Below are positions 8,481 through 18,675 of a DNA stretch of 64,000 nt, one piece after another. The position numbers were made by a program, and so were the translations under genes. The notes below the pieces were generated by a model. It worked only from the letters and a program-made list of their open reading frames with translations. It had not been told where the DNA came from and did not search any database. The stretch covers positions 27,656,214 to 27,720,213 of the forward strand of contig CM057228.1 in assembly GCA_029891385.1 (NCBI GenBank), read 5' to 3'. Numbering within the stretch: the first letter of the stretch is position 1; each line of letters begins with the position of its first letter. The stretch is from Erythroxylum novogranatense (lineage: Eukaryota > Streptophyta > Magnoliopsida > Malpighiales > Erythroxylaceae).

Positions 8481-8887
8481 GAAGATTCTAAAGAACGTCT
8501 GGGGGGGGTTAGATTTTTTTTTCTTCAAATTAGTCCCTCAAAAATTTAAATTTTACGGAATGGTCCGAAAAATTTCGGTATTGGCGGTACCGGCCGGTAC
8601 CCACCGGAATCGGCCGGTACTGAGCGGAATTTATACCCGGTACCACAGAGGCCGTTCCGGTACCGTTTTCAGGCCGGTACCGGCCGGAACGGTATGAAAC
8701 TATAAACACTGCATCATATCCTCAATAGGATCAGTCAAACATCATCTCTGAATTAGGAGCATGATCACAACAATTAGAATTAAACACCTTTCCTTGTATA
8801 GCACCTATTATACTTATATGTATAGCTCTGTAAATCATTCCAAAATATATTCTTTCCATTTCATGAGTCCAGGATACCAAACTAAAA

Positions 8888-8899
8888 TGATATCAGAGC
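8888..8899 (+). promoter_or_regulatory. primer-binding site of Copia-1
   Basis: TGATATCAGAGC, one base off the usual tRNA-Met complement, a few bases after the 5' LTR. Confidence 0.65.
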
Positions 8900-8981
8900 A
8901 TGGTTGACAATCCTACAGGGGATCTGTCATATCACTGCTCATTATCTACCCAGAAAGCCAACAAACATCCGAGAAACAACC

Positions 8982-9233
8982 ATGTCCGAACCAGTAGAAA
9001 GTAATCCAAATGGATCAGGCATCAACCATGATGACCTTACCCTTCAAATCGCAAACATGTTGAGAAACGGGTTGAACCAATCCACAAACAATCCAATTTC
9101 AGACACAGTAAATGTTGTTACCAAATTGAAAAGCTAGAACTATGCCCTTTGGGCTAGACTTATGAAGGTGGCCATAGGGGGCAAGGGTCGATCAAAATTA
9201 AGGCACATTACAGGGATACCTGCACCACCGGAT
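8982..9233 (+). pseudogene. Copia-1 gag, N-terminal fragment
   Basis: It starts at the ATG at 8982 and reads in one frame, with a TAG at 9135, into the block YALWARLMKVAIGGKG ... HITG, the conserved N-terminal region of copia Gag (capsid) proteins. It is cut at codon 84, where Copia-2 is inserted after CGGAT. The capsid domain and zinc knuckle are missing. Confidence 0.75.
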
Positions 9234-10140
9234 TGAAGTGAATCACACGTTAATACAATACTTAGAAAACGATATAAGAATGCACGAGAAGGGGGGGATT
9301 GAATTGTGTATTCCCCTTTTTGATGAAATTCTTTCAAAAACGATTTGTTAGAAATAATATTCTTTTACAGAACTTCCGATAGATTCTAATTAAGCAAAAC
9401 TTTGAATACTTTGTTTATGAATTAAGTAATGATAACACTTGAATCTAAAAGAGAGATAGAGTAAGAGTAGTTGACACAGCGATTTATCCTGGTTCACCCC
9501 AAACCGTAGGTTTCGTCGATCTTGTAATTCTTTCGAGATTTCACTATCTCTTCAACTTTTACAAGTATTCTTCTGAGCCTCTTGAGTCTCTACAATCAGT
9601 ATTCTTTATACTTAGCCTCTGAGGCTTTACGCACTACTTTTCATAGAAAAGTGTTTGAAAACTTATTACTGATAAAATAGCTCTCGGCTAATTTGCTCGA
9701 TATGCTTTTACGATCACGTAGATGTAATTCAACCAATTTTCAACTAACTTTGCAATCTTGACTTGACTTGTATTTATAGCCTTCGTCTCCAAGCGCTTCT
9801 TGATTCTTGTTTCTTGATTCTTGCTTCTTGAATCTTTAAAAAAGCAGTTAATCGATTGAGTTACAGAACTAACTTTCGAATTGACTCTTGCGTCTCCTTT
9901 TTGGATCCTACGTCTGTCTTTCTCCGTCTGTATCTTTTACATCTGTGTTTTTGCGTCTGCGTCTGCGTCTGTTCTTTCAATTCGCATCTTCGTATGTTTT
10001 TATTTTGTGTTTGTGTCTGCGTCTTCATCTTATTTCTATTCATCTGCATCTTCGTCGCTTCGTCTGCTTTTGTTTTTCTTTTATTATTCTCTTTGTTATA
10101 CATCAAAATTATATCTAAGTGAAGTCATTTTGACTTAACA
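9234..10140 (-). repeat. 3' LTR of Copia-2 with CAGACG motif array
   Basis: A 907-base LTR, minus strand. Its U3 part (about 9890-10075) holds many copies of GTCTG/CGTCTG (CAGACG on the coding strand), including three in tandem near 9957-9972. The Phe/Cys/Val-rich frames across this stretch are by-products of the repeat. Confidence 0.65.
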
Positions 10141-10346
10141 ATCTCCCCCTTTTTTATGATAACAAATTATATACAAAAAGAAAACAAAATACAAAATACA
10201 ATGTTTATAAAAGAAACAAAAAAACTTATCTTTAGAATTCTTTTCTTCGTCTGCTTCAATCACACCTTTTGAAATTCTTTTCTGAACATTTTCTTCTCCT
10301 CCTCTGCTCATTCCCTTCTCCCCCTATTTGTTATAATAAAAAATGA

Positions 10347-10693
10347 TTAATGACGATGACTCTTCAATAGTTCTGTCATCATCTTCTTCAAATCATTCAT
10401 CGACTCCTTTATTTCGTTGACTTCTCCGCGTAATTTGCTGATTTCAGCTTGTGAGGCCAGCGGTGAAGAGGATTGATCATTCTCTGCTGAGGGTAAAGTG
10501 AACGCAATTGTTGTAGCATATGCGTCCGAGGGAGGGATGTAATCTTCATTAATCTCAATAGTTGGTGGATGAATACATTTGATTCAGGAAGATCTAAATC
10601 ATACGGAGCAGGTAGCATAAGCAACTGTCTTCCTTGCAAGGGTATGTCTTCATCTTGTATAGACAAAGTATTAGATAAGGGCCTAATACGCAA
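10347..10693 (-). pseudogene. C-terminal end of an extra (post-pol) ORF of Copia-2
   Basis: Minus-strand reading to a TAA at 10347 gives a helical end (QAEISKLRGEVNEIKESM, then a Lys/Met/Leu helix ending SHRH). This coiled-coil tail just inside the polypurine tract is where SIRE-type copia elements carry an additional ORF, and it parallels the complete ORF of Copia-3 at 29377-30651. The upstream part is degenerate and lost at the junction near 10693. Confidence 0.5.
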
Positions 10694-10763
10694 AACTGTC
10701 TAGACAAGTGATTCAAGAAATGTCCCTGTTACCAGTCTTCCCCTTACTGGACAGTCTTCCCCT

Positions 10764-11189
10764 TATGAGATCCTTGAGAGGATTGGACCACTCTCCTACA
10801 GGTTGGCATTACCTCCGGAATTGTCTCAGATTCATGATGTGTTCCATGTTTTCATGTTGAGGAGGTATAGATCGGATCCTTCTCATATCATTCAGACTAG
10901 TGAGGTTCAGTTGCGGGATGATCTGAGTTATGAGGAGCTACCAGTGGAGATTCTGGACACCAAGGAAAAAGTCCTCAGGAATAAGACGGTTCAGCTAGTC
11001 AAAGTCCTGTGGAGGAACCATTCAGTAGAGGAGGCTACATGGGAGCCCTTGGAAGCCATGAAGGAGAAGTATCCGCATCTCTTCGATGATCCAGGTAATA
11101 ATTTCGAGGACGAAATTTCTTTTAAGAGGGGGAGAAATGTTGGACCCCAGAAATTTTTTTATGATGTTATTAAGCATGAATTGTGTTAA
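10764..11189 (+). pseudogene. gypsy integrase C-terminus with chromodomain
   Basis: An open frame begins YEILERIGPLSYRLALPPEL, then HDVFHVFMLRRYRSDPSHII, the end of Ty3/gypsy integrase. Next comes EILDTKEKVLRNKTVQLVKV and the VLWRNHSVEEATWEP / YPHLF chromodomain block that targets chromoviruses of the Tekay/Del group to marked chromatin. It overruns into the LTR to a stop at 11187. The N-terminal 90% of pol is absent. Confidence 0.8.
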
Positions 11190-12840
11190 TTATGTGTTTA
11201 TGCCTTAGTTTGATTAAATTGAGAGGATTAGTGATAATTGCGGTTTATTTGATTTTAATGTGGTGTAAATGAGAAGTATAAGATAAGAATATATGAGGGC
11301 ATTTTAGGAAGATTGCTTGAGTTGGATTGGTTTAAGCTTTGCATGGAAGGGTATAATGGTCTTCATGTTCCCTTTGACTTAAGTAGGAAATTAGAAGGGG
11401 GAGAAAGAAGGAAAAGAAGAGGAAAGGAGAAAAGAAGAAGAGGAGTAGCCGTAGGTGGAGGAAGAAGAGAAGAGAAAGAAGGATTTCGATCTTTGAGGAT
11501 TTCCGACAGATTCAAATTATTTTCGGGTAAGTTTCGCTCTGTTTAAACTTGTTTTGGTTAGATTAAACGTAGAGGATGTGGAATGTAGTAGAATCGGTGG
11601 TTTAGGGTTTTAGGGCAAAAATGGTTAGATTTCTTTGGGTTGATGATTCTGTGCAGGTGTTTAAGTTGTTAATGGGTTAGAAATGTAGTTTGAGTCCTGA
11701 TCTAAGGCTTAGGTGTGTTGCATTTGTATTTGGAGGAGGATTGAAGTGAGAAAATGCAGGAAAATCGGGTTTCGGAGTCGTTCTCCAAGCCCGTACGTCG
11801 CGACGTGCGTATGAACACGCCGTGACGTGTAATAATTAAATTCGTCACAACGAGCGGGGAAGCATTCGTCGGGACGTGCAAACTTTCGTTCGTCGCGACA
11901 TTCGAGAGGATTGAGCTCGGTCTTCCATGGCGAAGCTCGAGTCGTTCGCCCATGACGAAGCGTACCTTCTTGTGGCGAACCTTCAATTGTCCCAGAGAGA
12001 TTTTTGGGCATATCTTGGGTTGTAAATGTCCAGTTGAGGTGATTTCAGATCCGTTGTGAACAAGAAATAGAGGGCTACAAGTTGTATGAAGAAGGGAAGT
12101 TCAGAATTTGCCTCTAAGGGTTCAGGATTTTATGAGGAAGTCGAATGTAGACTTTTTACGTTAGTGCTTTTGCTTTTCGAGCTTCTTGAATATTTCTTTT
12201 GAATGTTAATTGAATGGGAACTTGGTTTGTTTTAGGAAACCAAGCCGACCTGATCCAATCGTAAGAGGAAGGACAACAGTGAGTTGGATTCTCGAGCGAT
12301 ATTAGGTGGGTAATACATTTATGGTTATTGTGTGTATGGGCAAATTGCCTTGTGTATGCTTGCTTGCACTGTGTGACATTATTTGTGTTGAATCATAAGA
12401 AATATGAGAAATGAATGATGATTATGTATGGCCTTGATAGGCCTTATGGCATTTTGCGAGAATGAAAGGAATGAAAATTTTGAAAGCTTTGATAAATGCT
12501 TTGAGCATGAAACGAATGGTTATGTGTTTTGTTTGGGTGAGAGAGTAACGGATGGAGTCACGTGCACGTCGACGTATAGCCTTCTCCCGGTTGCCCGCTT
12601 GAGGCAACAAGATCTTTGAGAAATCGGACTCGAATAGTTTACGGTATAAACTTCGGTTTATCCGGATCGTTTTACGGAACTCTCGAACCATTTGTGTGCA
12701 TTCATGATTGATTTGATAGAAATGATGCATGATAATTGTTATGTTGAGAAACAGAAATTGCATGACATATGTTTATATGAATGTGAATCATTTGATAAAT
12801 CTTGACTTGCTATACTTGTATATATATATGTTTGAATATA

Positions 12841-12898
12841 TGGCTCATTGCCAATGGCTATAAATGTATATGCCACTGAGCTTCGCAGCTCAGCCCAT
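12841..12898 (+). other. hairpin region in the gypsy-remnant LTR
   Basis: GAGCT (12878-12882), loop TCGC, AGCTC (12887-12891). Outer arms ATGGCT-like and AGCCCAT can also pair. It matches in place and design the GAGTT/AACTC hairpin of LTRs A, B and C, with a paired C-G for T-A change in the stem. Confidence 0.5.
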
Positions 12899-13195
12899 TA
12901 TCTCCCACTCCTCAGGTACAGAGCGGGACGATCGTTGATCTTGCAAGGCATCGAAAACTCCAAGATAGTTAGGAGCTTTGTATTAAGTTAGTATTTTGGT
13001 TAGCCCGCCAAGCATATCATCATGGAGCATATTCCTGTATTTTGGATTCAAATTTTATTTTTGTATTATGCTATTTTGAGAATGCTTGTTTTAAATTCTT
13101 CGGATTGTAATGGCATGAAGCCCCTTGGTTTATGGGGTGTTTAATTCATAGATGGAATGCATGCTTAGAATGCATACGTAGGTAATTGATTATAT

Positions 13196-13196
13196 G

Positions 13197-13248
<52 letters not shown>

Positions 13249-13255
13249 ATCTATG
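13196..13255. repeat. (TA)n(TG)n microsatellite in the gypsy LTR
   Basis: About 20 bases of TA units followed by about 25 of TG units and then GTAT repeats. Confidence 0.9.
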
Positions 13256-13369
13256 TGAATCTTAATTATGTATGGATGTTGGGATCGGGTCTATTATGTT
13301 TTGGAGCTCGTCGCTGGCACAGCCCGAGGGGCCTCATCGGGAATAGGAATCCGGGACCCGGGCCCAACA

Positions 13370-14000
13370 CTGTACTTGCATGACATGGGTTTATTTTTTA
13401 AAAAATAAGTCTAAAGTTTTTGAAAATTTTACCCATTTCTATCAAATGGTCCATACCTAATTTCATAAACAGATCCAAACTCTTACGTCAGATAGTGTGG
13501 GGGAATTCGTTAACTCTTCAATGAAACAGTTTTTCTAGGAGCGGGGAATAATTCATCAAACATCCTGTCCACATACTCCTGAACAAAATGGGGTGGCTGA
13601 AAGAAAGAACTGGATCATCCTTGAAATGACCAAAGCTCTATTAATTGAATCCAAAGTTCCTACCTCATTCTGGCCTGAAGCTATCACTACGTCCACGTAT
13701 CTCTTGAATAGACTTCCCACCAAAATCCTCAACCTAAAAACACCTATCCAAACCCTTTCAGCACTTACAAAAATACCACCAGCCTTAACTCTTCAGCCTC
13801 GCATCTTCGGATGTTCCGTGTTTGTGCATATCCTTAAGTTTGAACGCTCTAAGTTTGATCCTTGTGCGGTCAAGTGTGTGTTTGTGGGGTATGGGGTCCA
13901 TCAAAAGTGGTACCGGTGCTACAATCCTAAAACTCGTCATATGTTCACCACTATGAATTGTGACTTTCTTGAAACTGAATACTTTTACAACCACTAACCC
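13370..14000 (+). pseudogene. Copia-1 integrase fragment
   Basis: Coding resumes directly after the gypsy LTR. One frame reads TCMTWVYFLKNKSKVFENF, later SDSVGEFVNSSMKQF, then HTPEQNGVAERKNW and the copia integrase tail (RIFGCSVFVHI, KCVFVGYGVHQKWYRCYNP). The second catalytic Asp block (normally SDNGGEF) is altered and the Glu block (NGVAERKN) is kept. In-frame TAA and TAG lie before 13593, and a stop follows at about 13995. The zinc-binding N-terminus is missing. Confidence 0.75.
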
Positions 14001-14368
14001 AGTGATCAGGGGGAGAGTTCAGTAGATCCACTGAGTTGGATTTGAAGTCCAAGTCTCTCTGATGTTGGTCCAATAGAACTAGTTAGCGTACCCACGGGCT
14101 AACTTTCGAAGCTTCCATGCAGAACGACGACCTCAATGTTATTTCCAATGCTCCTTTGCCTGTGATATCTAAGGTAAGACCTTCTGAGACTTATGAGAGC
14201 TCTTTGAATACTGATCAAGAGAGCTCTACAACAGATGAACAGGTTGAACAGGTGGAGGAAATATAGGGTGGAGAGCCAAAGAGATATGAACTGCCTCTAC
14301 GGAGCAATCGAGGTGTACCACCCAAATAGTATTCCCTAAAACGAGAGTCTCAATGATCCAGATATCTG
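14001..14368 (+). other. Copia-1 integrase-reverse transcriptase linker, degenerate
   Basis: Low-similarity linker region of copia pol with frameshifts. Ser/Glu-rich short frames are visible (near 14180-14270), but no domain. Confidence 0.5.
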
Positions 14369-14733
14369 GTGGCCAATGTTATAAGGGGGATACTATCCTG
14401 TCGAGCCAAGGCGTTCATCACTGCAATGTACTCTGAAGAGATTTCGGTCACTATTGAAATAGCCCAGAAGTCAGAAGCTTGGAGACAGGCTATGAATGTT
14501 AAGATGGAGGCTAAAAAAAAGAACAATATGTGGGAGGCTTGTCCGTTACCAGCAGAGAAAAGATTAGTGGGATGTCGATGGGTCTTTATAGTCAAGCACA
14601 AACCTGATGGCACCATTGAAAGATATAAGGCGAGACTGGTGGCAAAGGGCTACACTCAGATATATCGTATCGACTACTCTGAGAAATTTTCTCCGGTAGC
14701 CAAGATAGACACCATTCGAGTGGTATTTTTGAA
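14369..14733 (+). pseudogene. Copia-1 reverse transcriptase, N-terminal part
   Basis: An open frame contains [43 protein letters not shown] and [12 protein letters not shown] ... [11 protein letters not shown], the fingers region of copia reverse transcriptase. It stops abruptly after VVFLK. About 110 residues including the palm with the YVDD catalytic motif are missing before the next conserved block. Confidence 0.8.
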
Positions 14734-15603
14734 ATGAATGATTTGGGGGAGCTGAAATACTTCCTCGAAATTGAGGTGCTGAGATCGAGGTTAGGGATCT
14801 TCATTTCCCAGTGAAACTACATCCTAGACCTCCTAGCAGAGATTGGCACATTAGAGTGCAAGCCAGCAGAGACTCTGATTGTGGTAAATCATGGACTCCG
14901 ATTAGTTGAAAAGGCAGAACCAGCTGATAGAGAAAGATATCAGAGATTAGTAGGCAAACTGATATATCTCTCTCATACTGAACCAGACATCGCTTACGTT
15001 GTGGGAGTGGTAAGCCAGTTTATGCATCAACCTCAGGTAGACCATCTGGAAGCTGCGCTGAGGATCGTGAGATACTTGAAGGGAACATCTAGGCATGGGA
15101 TCTTGTTCAAGAGAAACAGACATTTAGAGGTACAAGGGTATACTGACGTCGATTGGGCTGGCAACCCAATAGATCGACGATCCACCTCAGGTTACTTCAC
15201 CTTGGTCGGGGGAAACTTAGTAACTTGGAGGAGTAAAAAGCAAAAGGTTGTAGCATTATCGAGTCCAGAGGCAGAATTTCAGGGGATTGCTCGAGGCTTA
15301 ACAGAAATTCTTTGGGTAAGAAAGCTATTATCAGAGATTGGGTTCCCACCATCGGAGGCATGTAAGTTATTATGTGACAACAAAGAAGCGATCAATATTT
15401 CAAAGAATCCAGTCCAACATGACCAAACCAAACATGTTGAGGTGGATAGACACTTCAGCAAAGAGAAGCTAGACGCGGGAATAATTGAGCTACCTTTTGT
15501 ATGTTCTGAGGATCAGCTTGCTGACATACTTACTAAAGCAATCAACGGGAGGTTTTTTAATGAAGTCTTGTGCAAGTTGGGTATCGAAGATCCCACTACT
15601 TAA
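14734..15603 (+). pseudogene. Copia-1 reverse transcriptase thumb and RNase H
   Basis: It starts [15 protein letters not shown], the block after the deleted palm, has one TGA near 14812 and is then open for 240 codons: connection region (GKLIYLSHTEPDIAYVVGVV), then RNase H with GYTDVDWAG, DRRSTSGYFTL, SSPEAEFQGIARG, LLCDNKEAINISKNP and TKHVEVDRHF. Acidic RNase H residues (D in DVDWAG, E in EAEF, D in CDNK) are retained. It ends 12 bases before the 3' LTR. Confidence 0.85.
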
Positions 15604-15615
15604 CTTGAGTGGGAG

Positions 15616-15826
15616 TGTCAGAATATGGTAAAAGGAGGAGGATCAGGATCCTATCATATCCTCAATAGGATCAGTCAAACATCATCTCCGAATTAGGGGC
15701 ATGATCATAGCAATTAGAATTAAACACCTTTCCTTGTATAGCACTTGTTGTACCTATATGTGTAGATCTATAAATCATTCCAAAATATATTCTTTCCATT
15801 TCATGAGTCTAGAATACCAAACTAAA
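15616..15826 (+). repeat. 3' LTR of Copia-1
   Basis: Starts TGTCAGAATATGG after the polypurine tract TTGAGTGGGAG (15605-15615). It matches the interrupted 5' LTR with scattered substitutions. The exact right end is uncertain within about 8 bases because both copies share an A-rich tail. Confidence 0.75.
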
Positions 15827-15840
15827 AAAATGGTCTCAAC

Positions 15841-16093
15841 AAAATTGGAATATGTCATGTTCACTGACATTGCATTCCTCCTTCAATTTCACAGATGCAC
15901 ATGGTGTCTGTTCCCAATGATCATCTGGCCTCGCAACAACTGCAGCTTCTAGAATTGCTGGACGGCTATACAGGACTATTTCTATCTCAATGGTGCTTAT
16001 ATTCTCTCCCCCAAAAATTACAATGTCCTTCAATCTGTCCTTTACTTCCAAGTAACCATCATGATGCTTCACAGCAACCAAGGCCCGTTGGAG
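15841..16093 (-). pseudogene. acyl-activating enzyme (AMP-binding, 4CL-like) gene fragment
   Basis: On the minus strand about 80 residues match the C-terminal subdomain of plant acyl-CoA ligases: [20 protein letters not shown] (A8 hinge motif), [37 protein letters not shown]. Enzymes of this family adenylate carboxylic acids and load them on CoA, often in peroxisomes. In intact relatives the hinge and GGEN motifs are followed by the catalytic Lys block, absent here. The fragment is flanked by Copia-1 on the right-reading side and gypsy A on the other, with no other exons. It is a captured or stranded gene piece. Confidence 0.75.
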
Positions 16094-16096
16094 TAA

Positions 16097-16164
16097 GAGC
16101 TATATTAATGCAATGGATTAAGAGCTATATTGATGCAATGGATTAAGAGCTATATTGATGCATG
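16097..16164. repeat. tandem repeat, unit about 26 bases
   Basis: Two and a half copies of a unit containing AAGAGCTATATTGATGCAAT, just left of gypsy A. Confidence 0.75.
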
Positions 16165-18544
16165 GAAATTCCCCTAGCCTGTAACATCCCATCACCGATG
16201 AGAAGGGTAATTTGGTCATTTGGGATGGGTTAGGCGAGTGTAAATAGATCTTGGCATGAACATGCATCACGTAGCCTCTATAATTATATAAATGGTAATA
16301 TTTGCACATGCACATGATTGTACATGCATTCATGACATTTCCCGGCATGTGGGTCTAAATGTAATTTTGTGTGATTCATGTGATAATTGTGATTGGAAAA
16401 TTGATTTGGAGTGGTTTATGTGTGTTTTATATTTTTAGAGAATTTCAAGAATTTTCTTGAAATTTTTTGGGAAAATTCTCGGAGCGAAAAATTCGCTAAG
16501 TGGCGGACTGATTGGTTTCTGGTACCGAAAATTTCTGTCTAATGACACTGAATTTTTGGGTGCATTAGTTTGGGTTTGTAATTAGAGCCTTTTGATTTGG
16601 ATGAGTTAAAGATTAATTGGTATTAGGGTTCTTTGATTAAATGGTTAATTGGTGTTTTTTTGTCTTTTTCTCCAACTAGGACAAGTGTCCTCATGCATTT
16701 AATATCCTTGTCTTTTTCCCTTCATTCATTCTCGGTTCTTTTCCTTAAGTGCATGAGAAAAGCACCTTGAAGGTTGAAAAAGATTACTTTGAAAGTGAAA
16801 AACATGCTCTATCCGTAGGTACCTTACTCTCTTCCTTCGATTGTTTCCTTTCTATCCCATTTAAGAAGCTCACCTTGCTACTTGCTTGCCTCTCTTTATT
16901 CTCAACCAAGACTAAACTTTGTGTATGGATTGAAGTGAAGGTCGTAGGTGTTGGTGAGAGGTAGAGGATTTGAGTGGTTTGGAGAATTGAAGAGCTTGAA
17001 GCTTGTTTAGGTAAGAACTTGTTTTGTGTTCTTTCCTTAGTAGGTAGAAGCATTTATTGTGCTTATTGGTGCATTAATTTCATGAAGCTTGTGTATTAAT
17101 TGTATGGGTATAGGTGTATGCTCGTGTGAGGGAAAATGGTATGGAAGGGAAAGAATGTGGTTTTTGTGCTTTAAATGAAGTTTATAATGTTAGATGAGTT
17201 GAAATGAAGTAAGAAAATTTGTGTATGCTGTGTGCTGCCCAAATTGTGCGTTATTACTCAAGTAATTGTCTTGATGAATTTGTGGCTGATCTCTTGGCTA
17301 AATGGGATGTTTAGTGATGTGGTATTGATGGTTCCATGAAAGGAGTAGGATTAAGTATGAAATCTGGAAAATGGAACTTGTATATGTTTCAGGTATTTGT
17401 TTATAACTTTTGATGTGGTTATGCTATTGAGTTGAGGTTTGCTTGAAATTAAACTTGAGAAGTAGGGCTAGAATTCCTATGAAGGAAGTTCTGCCCAATT
17501 GTGGCTTGAAGAACTTTGAATTTAGCTCGGAAGTTGAAATGTATGTGCTGGATGAACAGTATCTGAATTTTGATTTCCATTTTGATGACTTGAAACTTTG
17601 AGAATATTTCTAGGATAAAGGAGACCGATTTTGAGAAATTGGTATTACTGAAAGTTGAAGATTTATGTGTTAGCTTTCTAATGCCACTGAGTATGATATT
17701 TTTCTATTTGTAATTTGCAAGTTATGGTATGATAATGCTCAGGTGGTAATTCAGTCCAAAATGTGTTTTGGTGAGCAATTGCTCTAAGGACATAAGTTTT
17801 GTACTTTTTGAGATCTGATATTTCTTTGGGACTGTTAAGGGTGAAATTGGCTAAAATGACATTCTGGAAAGTTGTAGAGGATTGTTATAGCTTTCTAATG
17901 AGATATTTTATGCGAATTTTGGATATGAGTATTGCAAGATATAAATTTGGAAAGTTTTGTTGTAGTTGAGATTACATGCTGATTTCATAAGCTTTGACAG
18001 GACAATCACCTTCATGAGCGAATTCGACCTAGTTTGAATTGGAATTTGTTAGGAAGTCCTTCCTGAGAATTGTAGTTTATTGTCTGAGCTTTTTATCCCT
18101 ATATGGTATGGAAATTTTTGCCAAGGGGATTTGGAGTTATGAATTTTGAAAGATTGGGTTTCTGTTGAGAATAAATTGAGTAGGCTGAATCTTTGTTTGT
18201 GAATTTGATTTGATTAGAGATGAAAATTGGCTTCTAAGTTATTATTGAAAGATGTAGCATTTGTTTTTCTCTTTTTATTGATATAAAATTTGGATTTTTT
18301 GGTTAAGGGGATGTAAAGTTATGAATTTTGTGATAGTGTTGCATTGTGGTAGTAAATGTGTGACTAGGCAGTGTCTTTGAGTGAATTTTTGACATCCTTA
18401 GAGGTGTTATTAAATTTCAAGTTCTTCATGGAACTTGTAGGATTTTTTGAGATCTTTCCAACGAGACCAAATTTGTATTGTTTGGACATTTGTGTGAAAA
18501 GATCGATATGGTAAAAGGAGAGGTGGTTTTGGAAAAGAGTTTGG

Positions 18545-18675
18545 GTAGCATCGCTCGCCCATGTGGCGAACTTCGATCTTCGCCCATATGGCGACGAGCG
18601 AGCTTCCTTCGCTATGCCGAGAGGTCGCACCGCTTGCCTGGCGAGCGAGGTGCCCGGCTCGCCCTACGACCTCTG
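18545..18675. other. GC-rich variable island in the 5' LTR of A
   Basis: Words such as TCGCCCATATGGCGA, GGCGACGAGCGAG and CTCGCCC stand in an otherwise AT-rich LTR. The matching part of the 3' LTR (27520-27641) differs strongly although the flanks are nearly identical. Confidence 0.6.

Larger units (their letters stand above)
6881..8711. mobile_element. Mutator-like (MULE) non-autonomous transposon, 1.83 kb
   Basis: It is bordered by a perfect 9-bp direct repeat, CATCATATC, the duplication length typical of Mutator elements. The ends are imperfect inverted repeats of about 35 bases rich in GGTACCGG and CCGGTACC: the left end runs ...ATACCGTATCGGGG..GGTACCGG, and the right end read in reverse gives ...CATACCGTTCCGG..GGTACCGG. 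No transposase is encoded. The interior has an AT-rich left half with CAATTC/CAATTT repeats and a GC-rich right part (8170-8480) that may be captured DNA, as in Pack-MULEs. It inserted after Copia-1. Confidence 0.72.
6832..8886 (+). repeat. 5' LTR of Copia-1, split by the Mutator-like insertion
   Basis: The segment 6832-6880 and the segment from 8712 onward match the first about 50 and the remaining about 160 bases of the LTR at 15616. The word CATCATATC occurs at both break points (6872-6880 and 8712-8720), so removing 6881-8720 restores one continuous LTR of about 210 bases. Confidence 0.8.
9234..10693 (-). mobile_element. Copia-2: 3' end of a SIRE/Maximus-like copia element
   Basis: Minus orientation. 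The LTR (9234-10140) runs TG...CA and shares its layout with the LTR of Copia-3: a run of G near its end, a CTCCCCC polypurine tract (minus strand) directly outside at 10141-10155, and short motif arrays in U3. Inward there remain only about 550 bases holding the end of an extra ORF. The element is broken at about 10693 against gypsy DNA. Confidence 0.65.
10694..13369 (+). mobile_element. 3' end of a Ty3/gypsy chromovirus (pol tail plus LTR)
   Basis: The integrase C-terminus and chromodomain (10764-11189) are followed by a purine-rich tract (AAGAGGGGGAGAAA, 11124-11137) and a complete 3' LTR. The 5' part is missing: its left edge abuts Copia-2 internal sequence at about 10693. At the right edge the Copia-1 integrase frame resumes at once, so this element had inserted in Copia-1 integrase before a deletion joined it to Copia-2. 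Confidence 0.75.
11138..13369 (+). repeat. 3' LTR of the gypsy remnant, 2.23 kb
   Basis: Begins TGTTGGACCCC and ends GGGCCCAACA, an 8-9 base terminal inverted repeat. It contains a donor-like site at 11527 (GTAAGT), a GC-rich island (about 11785-11965), an acceptor/donor pair bounding about 70 bases (12236-12304), a hairpin region (12841-12898) and an acceptor-like CTCAG at 12915. The same order of parts is seen in the TGTAACATCCC LTRs. Confidence 0.75.
6832..15826 (+). mobile_element. Copia-1: decayed Ty1/copia element with nested insertions
   Basis: The 3' LTR (15616-15826) and the 5' LTR (6832-6880 plus 8721-about 8886) share their sequence, beginning TGTCAGAAT and ending near ATACCAAACTAAAA. 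The order gag, integrase, reverse transcriptase, RNase H on the plus strand identifies copia. A Mutator-like element splits the 5' LTR, and Copia-2 plus a gypsy remnant occupy 9234-13369 inside it. Much of gag, protease and the start of integrase are missing, and the reverse transcriptase core is deleted. It cannot be autonomous. I could not identify a matching target duplication, so the outer LTR ends are approximate. Confidence 0.8.

Noticed and set aside
8064..8528. Ser/Pro/Arg-rich and Arg/Ala-rich ORFs on both strands
   Set aside because: They are by-products of GC-rich GAGGACG/GGCGATCG repeats inside the MULE. No domain, and all frames are open for the same reason.
9856..10122. Cys/Phe/Val-rich ORFs on the plus strand
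   Set aside because: They lie in the GTCTG repeat array of the Copia-2 LTR and read repeat units, not a protein.
16749..16964. 71-codon ORF also present at 25714-25929
   Set aside because: Its recurrence only reflects the two LTR copies of gypsy A. It spans the first candidate exon but shows no family features.
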